Shown piece after piece: positions 1-13,900 of a stretch of 64,000 bases of DNA. The notes below the pieces were generated by a model, which saw only the letters and a list, made by a program, of their open reading frames with translations, had not been told where the DNA came from and did not search any database. The DNA is from Oscheius tipulae (Eukaryota > Nematoda > Chromadorea > Rhabditida > Rhabditidae). The position numbers were made by a program, and so were the translations under genes. The stretch lies in contig JASJZH010000002.1 in the NCBI GenBank assembly GCA_037178975.1, positions 4,588,001 to 4,652,000 on the forward strand. Direction: 5' to 3'. Positions within the stretch are counted from its first letter, which is position 1, and each line of letters starts with the position of its first letter.

Positions 1-2542
<2,542 letters not shown>

Positions 2543-3329
2543 GGATAACTCGTTTTTTTTATACTCAACTCCCCCTGCTATCTCTGTGAAGGTTGTCTGT
2601 GATTTCTTTTTTTATATGTGCTGTGGCTACAATCCACATTCTTCCCCGATTTTTTCACCTCTTGTGACATAATTCCGGCCCCCGTGTTTCGGTTGACCAC
2701 CTAACGATTTTGGTCCTGGTAAATGTATATCAAAGCTTACTTCAACTCTTACTCTCCACCTACAGTAAATCTTGGAAACGAGCAGCAGTTCGTCAGAGGT
2801 GCTGAGTCTGATATTCTGGAGAGCAATTGATATCACGATGCCAGTTCTTATAGAGAACCGTATCGTGTTTCCCTCTTAGATCACTGGTATCATGCGAAGT
2901 ACTCGATACATTGATCACCTTCTTGAAGATCATTTTCCTAATTGCCGCTGTAATCGTCCGATAAAAGTCAACGGATAAAAACATTCTTCCTGTCGGAAAT
3001 TATCTTGAAAATGAACTCCAGTTCTTATAGACTTCTTCGTACTCTTCGCAAGGTCTGGTGAAAACGATAGAAGCGATGAGAAGAGAATGTATTTGTCGCA
3101 GCTGGTCAAAATACGACCCAAAGAAGATTCATTAGGCACTGAATAAATACAATGGCAGCCTAGAAACAAACGGAAGAAAAGGGTGGGAATTATGTCTGGA
3201 AGGTCACAGGGAGGGAATAGAATAGTTAAAGTATACTTTGAGGGAAATGAGCTCTTTAGGGGGAGGGGAAATAAGCCTGTATAAGATTGAGAAAGTGACA
3301 TGAAAGCTGCTTAGAGAGAACAAGGATGT
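2543..3329. other. Convergent intergenic region, no gene seen
   Basis: This stretch lies between the 3' ends of ARL1 (plus) and centractin (minus) and should contain both 3' UTRs. No coding-like exon with plausible splice sites was seen. The 12-mer CAGTTCTTATAG occurs twice, at about 2840 and 3021, without a wider repeat around it. Confidence 0.5.
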
Positions 3330-4668
3330 CTAGAAGAATTTCTTATGAATGATCCGTTTTCCTTCTTCTTCATACACGCGCTTGCTGACCCACATGTTAC
3401 GGAATGTGTCGAGGGAGGCCAAAATTGAGCCACCGATCCATGTCGAGTACATTCTTTCCTACAAGAGGTATCTATTTCCATAAACAAAAGACCGCTACCT
3501 GAGGAGCGGAAATCCTAATCTTTGTGTCTTGAGGAGCAATCTTCTTGACTTCGGCAAGAAGTCTCTCTCCGAAACCGGTGAACATGGTTGTGCCTCCGCT
3601 CAATACTATGCTCTCGTAGAGCGTCTTTCTCAAATCCATGTCACATTGCTGAAAAGGGGAATATTTCGATGGGGAGGAAGAAGAACAACTGACTCTGATA
3701 GCGTCGTTTACAAGATGAGCCACTCCAGGACATTCTTCGCCAATAATCTCCGGTCGGAAAAGAATTTCAGCTGCACGGAATCGAGATGGACCTAGTTCAA
3801 GTCGAGTCGCATCAGGCAACGAGTAGATGAACTTCTCATTCTCGCTGGCCTCTTCTTTGGCAGTATTCGAGGTCAGAAAGCAGGCTTTTTCCTTGATTTC
3901 TCGGACAATTTCGAACTCGCTCGTTCTGTGTAGATCAGCTCCTTCCTTTCTGAGGAGCAGACGAAGCCATCTGGTCACATCGCGGCCGGCCACATCCATT
4001 CGTTTGATTCTGAAGATGAATATGAACTGAATTTCAACAAAATCAGCTAACCCATGCTGCATGGCGAATCCTTCGAAGATTGGAACGACGTGGGTGACTC
4101 CATCTCCAGAATCCAGCACTACTCCAGTGGTCCTTCCAGTAGAATAGAGGGAAAGGACGGCCTGCATCTGAATGTGGAGGGCTGGAGCATTGAGAGTTTC
4201 GAAGAAGATTTCGGCGGCCTTCTCCTTGTGTTGCATCGGATTCAGAGGAGCTTCGGTCAGTAGGACAGGATGATCACCCGGGAATATCTGAACCAAACAA
4301 GTAAATGAAGCAATTACTTCAACGCTCACGTTTAACTGGTCCTGGCTGTAAATGTATTGCCAAACTCGCTCCATGTCGTTCCAGTCAGTCACAATTCCAT
4401 GCTCCATGGGATACTTTAGAGCCAACAGCCCTCTGTATTGTTCGGCTTTTGGTCCTAAATACAGCTCTATAAAAAAGCGAATCCAAACAGCCCAACCGAT
4501 AAACATTTCGCCTTCAAGAGCTCCGGCCATGACCCGATGATATTTCGGCCTACCCACGAAGTTGGCAAACTTGACTTTCGGCGTCTGTTCACCGGCAAAT
4601 CCGGCCTTGATGATGCCGGATCCATTGTCGATTACCACAGGCTGATTGGCAATGATGTCGTAGTCCAT
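3330..4668 (-). CDS. arp-1: Alpha-centractin / actin-related protein 1 (dynactin)
   Basis: ARP1 forms the short filament of the dynactin complex that supports dynein transport. The start [18 protein letters not shown] is the ARP1 N-terminus. It is followed by the actin-fold nucleotide motifs ([40 protein letters not shown]) and the end [20 protein letters not shown]. Five short introns interrupt it, near 4456-4497, 4289-4330, 4012-4052, 3653-3697 and 3459-3497. Several are multiples of three without stops, so a naive reading runs through them. Removing them restores close alignment to centractin, for example FIG|PKAEQ and [14 protein letters not shown]. The stop is at 3330-3332. The expected length is about 375 residues. 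Confidence 0.95.
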
Positions 4669-5227
4669 CTGAATTCACTCTTTTTATCAAACCGTAACGT
4701 ATAGACAGCTAAAGAAAGGCAGGAAGAGATATAGCAGATCGAGGCAAAATGTGCTGTTTGGTTTGTTCAGGACTAAACGTGGAATATGACATGCGTTTCT
4801 ATTACTTTCTTCGTGGAAAAAAGACGTCTACATTTAATTTAAAAAAAGACAAAACGAGATCGAAGAAAAACGGCCAGTGTGTAGGATTGATTGCGAAATA
4901 ACCATTGTTCTGCTCTATAAAGTAACGAGCAAGAACATCATATGCTTCCTACAGCTTTAACAAGCAAGTTTACATTGAATACAACAAGAAAACTGACTAG
5001 AAATAAGCAAATTGGGTGTAAAAGACCGCCAAGTTGAACTCTTGAAATATTCTACGCGTTTGGCCGAAAATGGTTTCAGATCGCCACTACGCAAGCTCAA
5101 GTAGTATCAGCTACCGTAATCCAAATTTATTTTGTTTGTTGTTTTTAAATACTTTCTCTGTTTCTTTGCTCTGTATCCTCGTGAGCTCCTCTTATTTCCG
5201 ATTGATTGATTGTGTACAATTTCAGCA
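4669..5227. promoter_or_regulatory. Divergent promoter region of centractin and SUV4-20
   Basis: This AT-rich spacer of 559 bp separates two genes transcribed away from each other. A T-rich acceptor (ACAATTTCAG) ends at 5225, two bases before the SUV4-20 ATG, and is a likely trans-splice site. No other element was recognised. Confidence 0.4.
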
Positions 5228-6848
5228 ATGCGCCCATCAGAGATTCCCAACCGCAAGATTGTGAATGAAGTTTCCGTTGAAGCCCTGACCGAAGCAATGA
5301 AAGACCTTCCCCCGATAGACCACAGTCTTAGTCCGAAGGATCTCTGCGCCTTTGACGACATGGCCACCTCGCTAGTAGTGGATTCGGTTCTAGGATTTCA
5401 ATCGCATAAGATGTCCCCAAGGTTAGTTCTTTCTTCCATAACATCTTGGTGCTTGTTCCAGAAAACGATACCTAGTACACAATGAGCAAAATAGAGCCAC
5501 AGGCATCATGAGAAATTTCGTCGCGGAGCAAGACTTTGAGAAGACCATGCGATCACTTCTTCAACTCGGTTCTGTGAAAGCTTTCCTTCAAGTTCAAGAT
5601 TCTTTCAACAAGCAGATCGAGTTTCGAGATCATGTAAGTTCTGATTTCTCAATTTAAAGGAACCATAAGGGACAAAAGGAACTTGACCTCAAACGATAAA
5701 TCTCTGATTTTTGAGACAGTTCCGTTAGACTTTTGAAAAGTGTCTCTCAGAGTCGAGACTTGTCGAGCTAACCCCGGCGATTGACTTGTTTTAACAATTT
5801 TTTTGCTTTTGAAAAGTTCTGACAAGTTCAAAAATTCAGTTGGAACCAAGCATGATGCTCCTCGACGTTCTGTTGACTTTTTAGACTGACCAGACTTCAA
5901 GCATAAAAAGCAGCTTCATAAGTGCCTCAGCTGGCTGAACTTTGGTATTAGATAGATCCAAAAATTGCGATGGAAATGCTTGATTACGCACTTGTTCTGT
6001 GCCGAAACAACAACCTCCTACTTTCTAAATTTCGACTTTTTGGCAAGTCAAGAATAAAGAATCTTAGGCTACTATAGACTTCGTTTGACTTTGGATGTCC
6101 CTTATGGCCCATTAATCTTTCTGTTCCAGATACTCCGCTTCTTAAACATATTCTCCTTCCAAGCCGGATTTGTAGTGGAAAAATGTACGCGCTACGTGGC
6201 CGAAGGCAATATCGGAGCCAAGTTAGTGGCTACAAAACATTGGTCAGTGCATTCTTTTTTTCTTCAAACAGCAGAAGTTCAGGCAACGAGGTGATGTAAT
6301 TGACCGACTCTATGGTGTGATTGGTCAACTGAACGAGAAGGAAGAGGAAGATCTGTTGACCCCGGGAACAAACGACTTCAGCGTCATGTACAGCACAAGG
6401 TTTGTCATTTTCTCTGTTCCTTCAAAGCAACTCTTGTAGGAAACAATGTGCTCAACTGTGGCTAGGTCCCGGAGCATATATCAATCACGATTGTCGACCG
6501 ACTTGTCGTTTCGTTCCGGCTTTGCGAACAGCCTCTATCAAGGTAACAAGATGCCTCATTTGCTCACATCAGATACTCTTTCTAGGTTTTGCGCGATATG
6601 AAACCGGGAGACGAGATAACATGCTTCTATGGCGAGGACTTTTTCGGCGACGACAATGAGCGTTGTGAATGTCTTACATGTGAAAGGTTTGCTCATTATC
6701 ACTTCTACTAATCTCACTTTTTAGACTGGGAAAAGGAGCCTTTTCCAGCAGACGGTCTTCAAACGAGGAGCTTGAAAATGTAGGAACTCGACCAAAATAT
6801 GGACTGCGCAACACGGATTCGCGCCTTCTTCGCAGCTTCCAGCAATAG
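5228..6848 (+). CDS. set-4: SUV4-20 family histone H4K20 methyltransferase
   Basis: This family di- and trimethylates histone H4 Lys20 on chromatin. The N-terminus [10 protein letters not shown] leads into [25 protein letters not shown], the SUV4-20 N-domain. The SET domain shows [28 protein letters not shown] (NHDC: SAM and Tyr site), [16 protein letters not shown] and [16 protein letters not shown] (post-SET Cys cluster). The protein stops soon after, at TAG 6846-6848, giving a compact, invertebrate-length enzyme. Small introns of about 40 nt alternate with one long intron, about 5635-6129, which contains the MITE-like element described separately. Family assignment is firm; the worm gene symbol is by analogy. 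Confidence 0.94.
5654..6115. mobile_element. MITE-like element with TTAA ends inside an intron
   Basis: The long SUV4-20 intron is framed by TTAA at 5654-5657 and TTAA at 6112-6115. Next to each TTAA, 6-8 bp inward, lies the same 12-mer in inverted orientation: CCATAAGGGACA at the left and its reverse complement TGTCCCTTATGG at the right. Similarity continues weakly inward (AAACGA at both ends). The 462-bp length, absence of coding capacity, TTAA ends and inverted termini resemble a non-autonomous piggyBac-type MITE. Without it the intron would have the usual short size. Only one copy is visible here, so the class is inferred. Confidence 0.5.
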
Positions 6849-7507
6849 GCTGGCCTTTTTTTTTTAGACACTTTTTGTAATTTCTTTCTTCTTACTGGTG
6901 CAAACTGTATAATTTATTTCAATTCGTAACTTTGATCTCTTTCATTAAATCTTCAATACTCGGCCCTGTTTTATGGCAAATCGAACAACTAAAAGTACGG
7001 ACGGGATTCGGCGTGACAGGTTGATCATAAAAAGGGCGCATTTCGCTGAGAGACGGGCCATTTTCCTTCTTTTGGACATTTCCGAGGGTTACGAGAGCGT
7101 GTGACCTTTATGAGAGGGTTGTTTTGGCGGGCTGGAGTGCTACTTCAGGACTACTTGTTCAGAACGTAATTCACAAACAATAGAAACCTTGGAGCATTCC
7201 AAAAGAAGGGTTTCTACCATCCAATTGACATCACTACATGAGTATGAGGACTAGAACAAAACTTTCTACATGTCCTGTCTCCAACAATTGCTCGTCCATC
7301 CACCGTGAAGAACTTTTTCCTCCTGTCATCGAAACCACGTCAATCTGTTGCTGACCCGCATGTTTCAGTTTCAGTCTCCACGTGCCGACATCAGAATGAT
7401 TGTCGGTCATTCGAGACCCCCGAATTACCCCGGTTTTTGACGACCGTCCTCGACCACGGGTTCTACATAAAAGGTCTCATTTACGGCTGGTTTCGAGATT
7501 CCTCACT
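6849..7507. promoter_or_regulatory. 3' UTR of SUV4-20 and upstream region of HAL
   Basis: This 659-bp stretch between two same-strand genes has no convincing coding exon. An ATTAAA-type poly(A) signal (CATTAAATC) is near 6945. A TATA-like ATCATAAAAAGGG lies near 7024-7036. The spacing is too large for a typical operon, so HAL probably has its own promoter here. Confidence 0.35.
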
Positions 7508-9750
7508 ATGCGCCTGCAATTCCAAGTCGGCATCGAGTGCATTGTCGTCCCTTGTCAGGAGAACGAAACTGTTCATATTGTCTCTCTCCGAGCTCTAGCC
7601 AAGGTTCGAAGACTTCGACCCACTCTAGTTAAGGATGAGTCCGTTTATCATGAGGTAAATAGGGAAATTTCTAATGGAAAATATTCATAGATCCGTCGGA
7701 CAATTGGAAACTCTCTTGTCGATCCTGAGGATACTGTTGGCGAGGTCTTGAAGGACGGAGACTTTGTTTTGATCGTGATCGACGCTGCTGAAACCGAGGA
7801 TGCAAAGGAGGAAAAACGTCTAGAGGAGTTGAAGGAGGCGAAGAAGGAAATCCAGAAGAGACGCAAGCATGTCTCTTTCTCGGAAGAAATGTCCGTTCGC
7901 GTGGTCAAAAATCCTTCAAAGCAGCTGATTCTGGACGGAAACAGTCTGACTCCGATGGATCTGGTCGACTGCGAGAGAGGAGAATGTCTTCTGCATGTAA
8001 GCAGCTTGAAAGGCGAGAGCATAGTTTTTCAGTTGTCAGCCGACGCTGAGGAAAAGATTCGGAAAGGACGGCAACTGCTGGAGAAGATCACTTCAGAGCA
8101 TAATGGTCAGTGACTCATTGTCTGTTGAAACACTTTTATAGCCGTCTATGGCATCACGACCGGCTTCGGAACCTTTGCCAATGTTCGAATTGAACACGAG
8201 AAACTGAAGTGAGTACTTTCTACTCCTTCTAGAAAAGAAAAAGTTTAGAAAACTTCAGCTGAACCTGATCCGTTCTCATGCCACCGGCTACGGCAAGCCT
8301 CTGACTCCGAGTCAGACGCGTATGCTGCTCGCTCTCCGAATCAATGTCTTGGCCAAAGGACACAGTGGAATCAGTGTCGAGAACATCAAGAAGATGATAG
8401 CCGCTTTCAATGCCTTTTGCGTCTCCTACGTCCCACAGCAGGGAACAGTCGGCTGCTCAGGAGATCTCTGTCCATTGGCTCATTTGGCTTTGGGACTACT
8501 CGGAGAGGGCAAGATGTGGAGTCCGTCAACTGGATGGGATTCTGCTGATGTGGTTTTGGAGAAGAATGGCTTGAAACCGCTCGAATTGGGACCAAAGGAG
8601 GGACTGGCATTGATCAACGGAACTCAAATGGTCACTGCCCTTGGTGCAATGAGTGAGTGACAGTTTCTATAAGTATAACCTCGGTTTCCAGCACTCGAGC
8701 GAGCCTACAACATTGCCAGACAGGCTGACATCATTGCTGCTCTGTCACTGGATGTATTGAAGGGTACTACAAAAGCTTACGACTCGGACATTCACGCTAT
8801 TCGTCCTCACAAAGGCCAGCAGCTCTCGGCACTGAGACTTCGCTCTCTTCTCCATTCAGATGCCAATCCGAGTCAAATTGCCGAATCCCACAGAAACTGT
8901 GGCAAGGTTCAAGATGCTTACACTCTACGCTGTGTTCCTCAAGTGCATGGAGTCGTTCATGACACAATCGAATTCGTAAGGGAGATCATCCGGACTGAAA
9001 TGAACTCGGCCACCGACAATCCGTTGGTCTTCGCAGATCGAGAAGAGATCATTTCTGGAGGAAACTTCCACGGAGAGTATCCGGCCAAGGCTCTCGACTA
9101 CCTGGCTATCGCCGTCCACGAACTGGCCCAGATGAGTGAACGCCGTCTGGAACGACTTGTGAACAATCAACTCAGTGGATTGCCGACATTCCTCACTCCA
9201 GATGGTGGTCTGAACTCTGGTTTTATGACTGTCCAGCTCTGTGCTGCCAGTCTCGTGTCGGAGAACAAGGTCCTGTGTCATCCATCTTCATGTGACAGTA
9301 TTCCCACCAGCTGTAACCAAGAAGACCATGTCAGTATGGGAGGTTTCGCTGCCAGAAAGGCTCTGACTATTGTGGAACACGTCGAAGCTGTTCTTGCAAT
9401 GGAACTGATGGCAGCCTGTCAGGGAATGGAATTCCTGAAGCCTTTGGTCTCGACTGCTCCTCTGAACAAGGTCTATCAGCTCGTTAGAACTGTTGCAGCT
9501 CCTCTGATCGAGGATCGCTACATGCAGCCGGAAATCGAAGCCTGCATTGATCTTCTAAGAGCCAACAAGGTATAGAGTCATATGTTAGAGATTATGTGTG
9601 TTACAGGTCTGGGAGATAGTGGCTCCTCATCTGGAGACACTCAAGGAGATGGAAGATCTTGACCCAGATGCCTTGAGAATTATGACCAAGACACCAACTG
9701 GAGTAGGTCTCAGAGACCGCTTCCACTGCAGCTCCGAGGAAGACGATTGA
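7508..9750 (+). CDS. haly-1: Histidine ammonia-lyase (histidase)
   Basis: HAL deaminates L-histidine to trans-urocanate, the first step of histidine breakdown. Six exons (7508-7654, 7691-8105, 8142-8208, 8249-8652, 8692-9569, 9607-9750) sum to 2055 nt, i.e. 684 residues, with all junctions in frame. Family motifs seen: [103 protein letters not shown] and EDHVSMGG. The MIO prosthetic group forms from an Ala-Ser-Gly loop in human HAL, but here the loop reads [11 protein letters not shown], so the triad is Cys-Ser-Gly (8454-8462). The N-terminal 150 residues hold the metazoan HAL extension. The start MRLQFQVG was chosen by similarity to other animal HAL N-termini. Confidence 0.95.
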
Positions 9751-9849
9751 ATTGACTTTGTATTTGCTCTGTATTTGAATCAGTCGCTTACGCTCCTGGC
9801 GAAGCCACCCGCTATTTTTTGAACTGTGACTCTCTTCTAACTCTTTTTA

Positions 9850-9924
9850 TCAACTGTAATCTAGGATAAAACATGACAGAAATGACTACAAAAATTGTCA
9901 AATGTTATCCCAGATTAGAGTTGA
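9850..9924. ncRNA. Pre-miRNA-sized imperfect hairpin
   Basis: The arm at 9850-9878 and the arm at 9896-9924 are near-perfect inverted repeats. One begins TCAACTGTAATCTAGGATAA; the other, read on the minus strand, begins TCAACTCTAATCTGGGATAA. By hand count about 24 of 29 positions pair, with scattered single mismatches and a 17-nt loop. The hairpin lies about 100 bp past the HAL stop. Its size and mismatch pattern suit a miRNA precursor on either strand, but a small foldback element or a HAL 3' UTR structure is equally possible. No family seed was recognised. Confidence 0.35.
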
Positions 9925-10983
9925 CATATGTCGCAGACAGACGCCTTTTGCCAATTGTAAAGATAGGATAAACTATTTAATGGTTAGCGTTTGCTTTGCA
10001 ACTTTGACGCAGAAGCTGTTTTGTTTGCTGTAATTAAATGTCTTGTCAAAACAAGTAGTCTTCAAAGTACTATCTCAAAAGTACTTGCTTTCTTGTCGAA
10101 AATATCAATTCGAAACTCGACTTTTCAAGTGTTCTGGTCAAGACGATGATTTTCTCAGGGTTAGTCACTTCTTGACATTTAGCGTCCATTTCTAGAGCAT
10201 ATATCAGTAGCCAGAACAGATCTCGACGAATCAATTGAACACTGCGGAGCTCAGAGTGGATGTCTTCTTCCAGTTGATTCCGCGTCTTTTCCGCTTTCAG
10301 AATGCTCCAGTTGATCAGTCACTTCTTCCAGTAGTTAACACCTGAAAATAAACAAGCAGGAAAAGATCTGACATGTTTTCGGTTTGATTTCTTTTCTTTC
10401 TTTTCGGAGAACTTCCGTTCCATTCCCCACCACTTCGACACCGCTCCAATGTCTAATACCTGTTTTGAGGCCCTCCAAAGAGAGCAGATCCAAATCCCAA
10501 ATCGGCAACACAGGCTAAAGACTCGAGCTTTCGGATCTGAGTTTCTCGGGGCTACCATAGACCCTAGTCAAAGTGGTAGAGAAAGGTAGCCGAGAGTAAT
10601 AGCTGCAGAACACGACAGCACAACGGGGCCGCAGACGTTGTAACTGAAGTCTACAAGCGACTCACACTTGACAAGTTGAGTTTCAAATTTCGACAAGACA
10701 CCTAATTAATCGCGTTAGCTTCTGCGCCAAAATTTGTTGTTTCAATTCATCAAAATAGTAACCTCGCTTCTCCTGCGAAGAGCGTGTGAAGAACATCTCT
10801 AGTTCCAAAACAGCGTTCAGAAATCAGTGAAACAGTCATAGATGGAAGAAAATCTTTATTACAGGGGAATGGAATCGAACAATATGGACTGCTTAAACCC
10901 GTCTTGACCTCGCTTAGACACTTCGCAAGGTCGTCTTCTGACTATTCTCTATACCCGTCAGTGTTGTGTACGTATGGTGTCTC
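9925..10983. other. Intergenic region between HAL and the receptor phosphatase
   Basis: Both neighbouring genes end here. Apart from the dispersed repeat at 10238-10603, no gene was supported. A minus-strand open stretch at 10319-10558 shows no domain, lies within the repeat, and was not accepted. Confidence 0.4.
10238..10603 (+). repeat. Dispersed repeat, copy A
   Basis: Two blocks match a segment at 61540-61771 in reverse orientation. The left block (about 10238-10352) shares AACACTGCGGAGCTC, GTGGATGTCTTCTTCCAGTT, CTCCAGTTGATCAGTCACTT and ACACCTGAAAATAAAC. The right block (about 10504-10603) shares GAGCTTTCGGATCTGAGTT and AGACCCTAGTCAAAGTGGTA and ends GAGAGTAATAGC. About 150 bp between the blocks is present only in this copy. 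In one frame both copies encode a similar end (LFRFQN.PVDQSLLPV..T, stop) followed at once by AATAAA, so the source may have been a gene or transposon 3' end. Confidence 0.7.
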
Positions 10984-13900
10984 TTAAAAACCCGACTCCG
11001 CAATCCCATCGTCGTCTTCAAATGCCGGATTCTGATGAACGTCAGCGGTTGGAACAGCCGGAGACAGCATTCGGAGTCCCGCCTGTGTCTGGAGAGCATG
11101 GAGGATACAATGATGGATAAAGATGTACTGCTGCTGAAAATGAGAGAATTAGGACAAGTCCCCTTGATCCACAAAGAGCTCAATTACGTCATGGAATTAC
11201 CCCCAAAACCTACCTCATTTTGAACCATATGACAGCGTTCCAGACGCATCTCATAAACGATTCCAAAAACGTCGATCGGTCTGTCCTGTTGGATAGTCTG
11301 GAGCAGGCGATCAATCGTCATAAAGGTTCCAGATCGACCAACACCAGCACTACAATGCACAATTGTCGGTTTGTTGTGTGCCGAATGGGGCAGCTTGTTC
11401 CTGAAGAGCTGAGCGAATCGAATGATTCCGTCGGGATGTTCGGGAACTCCGAAGTCAGGCCAGGCCATGTAGTGCAGGTGCCTGTAATTGATTGTTCCCA
11501 TTTCTCAACTCGATTCGACTCACCAGATGTTCCTCGGAGCCACGTTCTCACCAAGATGTGTCAGACGCAACTGTCTCACGGTGAACTCGTCGTACTTGGT
11601 CTCGAACATCATTGTGACCTAAAGACCCAGTGTTGTTGAACAAGAGTTCTATTCTCACCTCAATATCCCCATAGGTGACACTCATTCGGTCTTGATCCGG
11701 CCAGTATTGATGACACTTGTCCCGTCCCTTTTCAACACACTTTGTCAATGCTATAATGGCAGGACATTGTTGTTCCCAGGCCATTTGCCAGAAGGCATCT
11801 CGTGTTGACGGCAAGGGCCCTTGGGCGGCAATGAACTCTTTCCGCGATGAGAATCCAGGCATATAGTTTGCGTTGATGTAGTCCGAGCCGTCTTCTTCCT
11901 TGTCCACATTGACCAGTTTGACTCGGGAATGGTCGTAGGGCAGAATGTTGGTGAAACGGTTCTTCGGACGATTGATCTGGTAGTCGGCTGCCTGACAGCT
12001 CTGTCCTACGCCTATGTTCTTCATCGCCTGAACATTTCTGGTTTGTACAGACATGGTTCAAAAGTTCAAAGGGAATAACAAGAAAAAAATACCCACCTCG
12101 TACTCTTCCGAGAATCTGAACTCGGAATCAGCACTCATATTCCTTACATGAAGCTCAAAGTCGTTCTTCCGTACGGGACGACTAAATTCGATTTCTTAGC
12201 TTTTTTCAAAAGATTCTAACTCACTTTCTATAAATGTTGAATCCGGGAAGAACAGTCTGCAGGGGAGTCTTGTGTAGAGGTCCGGATGGAAGTCGTTCCA
12301 GTCGATGATCGACTCCAGTTCTCTCGCGAAGACTCCGACAACGACGATGATGACCGAAGCCTGGCTGGAGATGGTTCTGTTGGGGGACTGTATCGGGAGT
12401 AGTCGCGTCGAGACCCAGTTTGGCGAGACAATCAGCAGCCCGCTCTGCCATGATCATCTTGAGAGCGGCCCACTGCGATTCCTTGGACGAGTAGGCCGCC
12501 TGTCTGAAAATCAGACTTTTAGTCGAGAGCAGCAATTAGTTGAGGTTGGCCAAAACAAGGCGGGGGAGGAAGAGAGAAAGAGAGAGAGCTACAAATTCGG
12601 ATGCAACTGGGTGCAGTGAGATTAAATATGAGTGCTTGTGCGCGAGAAAGGAAAGCTCGGAGGCCACCCCGAAATATGAGCAGGGGGAGGGAGCGCGTAG
12701 GTGGACGAAGAGGAGCGCCAAGGTGCTTCGCCAGAGCATCGATCCTCTGCCTGAATAGGCCGTGGGCTCAAAAGGGAGGAGGGAGAAGAGACCATCAACA
12801 ACCTGCCCACACCTGTGTAGAAGGAACTAACTTCCTCCCTGTCAACTCTTGGACTATGGAATGGGTTTAAGCGGGATGTAAATAGGATGGTTCCAAGCGG
12901 CAAAGCTTTTGTGAACGTCAACTGTCAACTGATACAAGAGAAAAGTTTTCAAGTAAACAATGTTCCATTCTGTGTTGAGGAACAAATTCTCGCGTAAAGA
13001 ACATTTCGCCTTGTTTACTCAATTTACTGTTGATAACAACAGGATCTTATCTGAGAACGTTCTTCTCAAAACTAATATCTTTTGTAAAGTTTGTTTTCAC
13101 AAGAGTTCAGTTATAAAAAACTACAGTAGTCTTTGTGATTGGAGTTCCCGCAGAACAAAAGGTCTCGGAATCTAGACGCAAAGTGAGTCACCATATAAAA
13201 TTATGAAGTGGTCGACGTGATCGCTACGTAATAATAATGATGAAATCCGGGGGCTGGCTGTCATTAAAAGTCACGGCTTTTCGGGCCCGCTCTTTGTTTG
13301 GTCAGCCGGGCTTGCTGACAGCCAGGCAGATCTCTCTCGCGACGGAAACGAAATTGAAAGAAGTTCCGGTTGTAGGGATCAAATTGTGTGAAAAAGAACT
13401 AACCTGGCCTTGTTGTCGCCACGGGAACAGCAGAAAAAGATGAGAAGAGCGGCGAGACCGACGATCAGGAGAACAAGGACGATGAAGACGACGGCGGTGA
13501 GCAGAGACACACCGACAGCCGACTGCTCTATAAACAGGAGGTTGAGCGGATGACACGAAAATCAACAGAGGCCACGCGTTCACGCGTGAACTGAAAGAGG
13601 CATTCAGAAGGATTTCTGCTATTTTTGAACTGTCAAGGTCGGTCAAAGTATACGGGATTAGCGAAAGTTTGTTATTCTGACTACATACAATTTCAGTAGC
13701 AGGAGCGATGGCTCCGCTGTGGGAACTATCCAGTTTAGCTGCCTATGGAAAGAGAAACGCGGAAGTTAAAATACCAGAAAGACACTTGACAGGTGGAGAA
13801 CAGCTTGTGGCGTCCAGTTTTGGCGGACGAGTTTTCGAGAATAACTAGCGGACGTATAAGGCTCTTCACCCTTGTGACACCATTAAGAGGCACTATTTAA

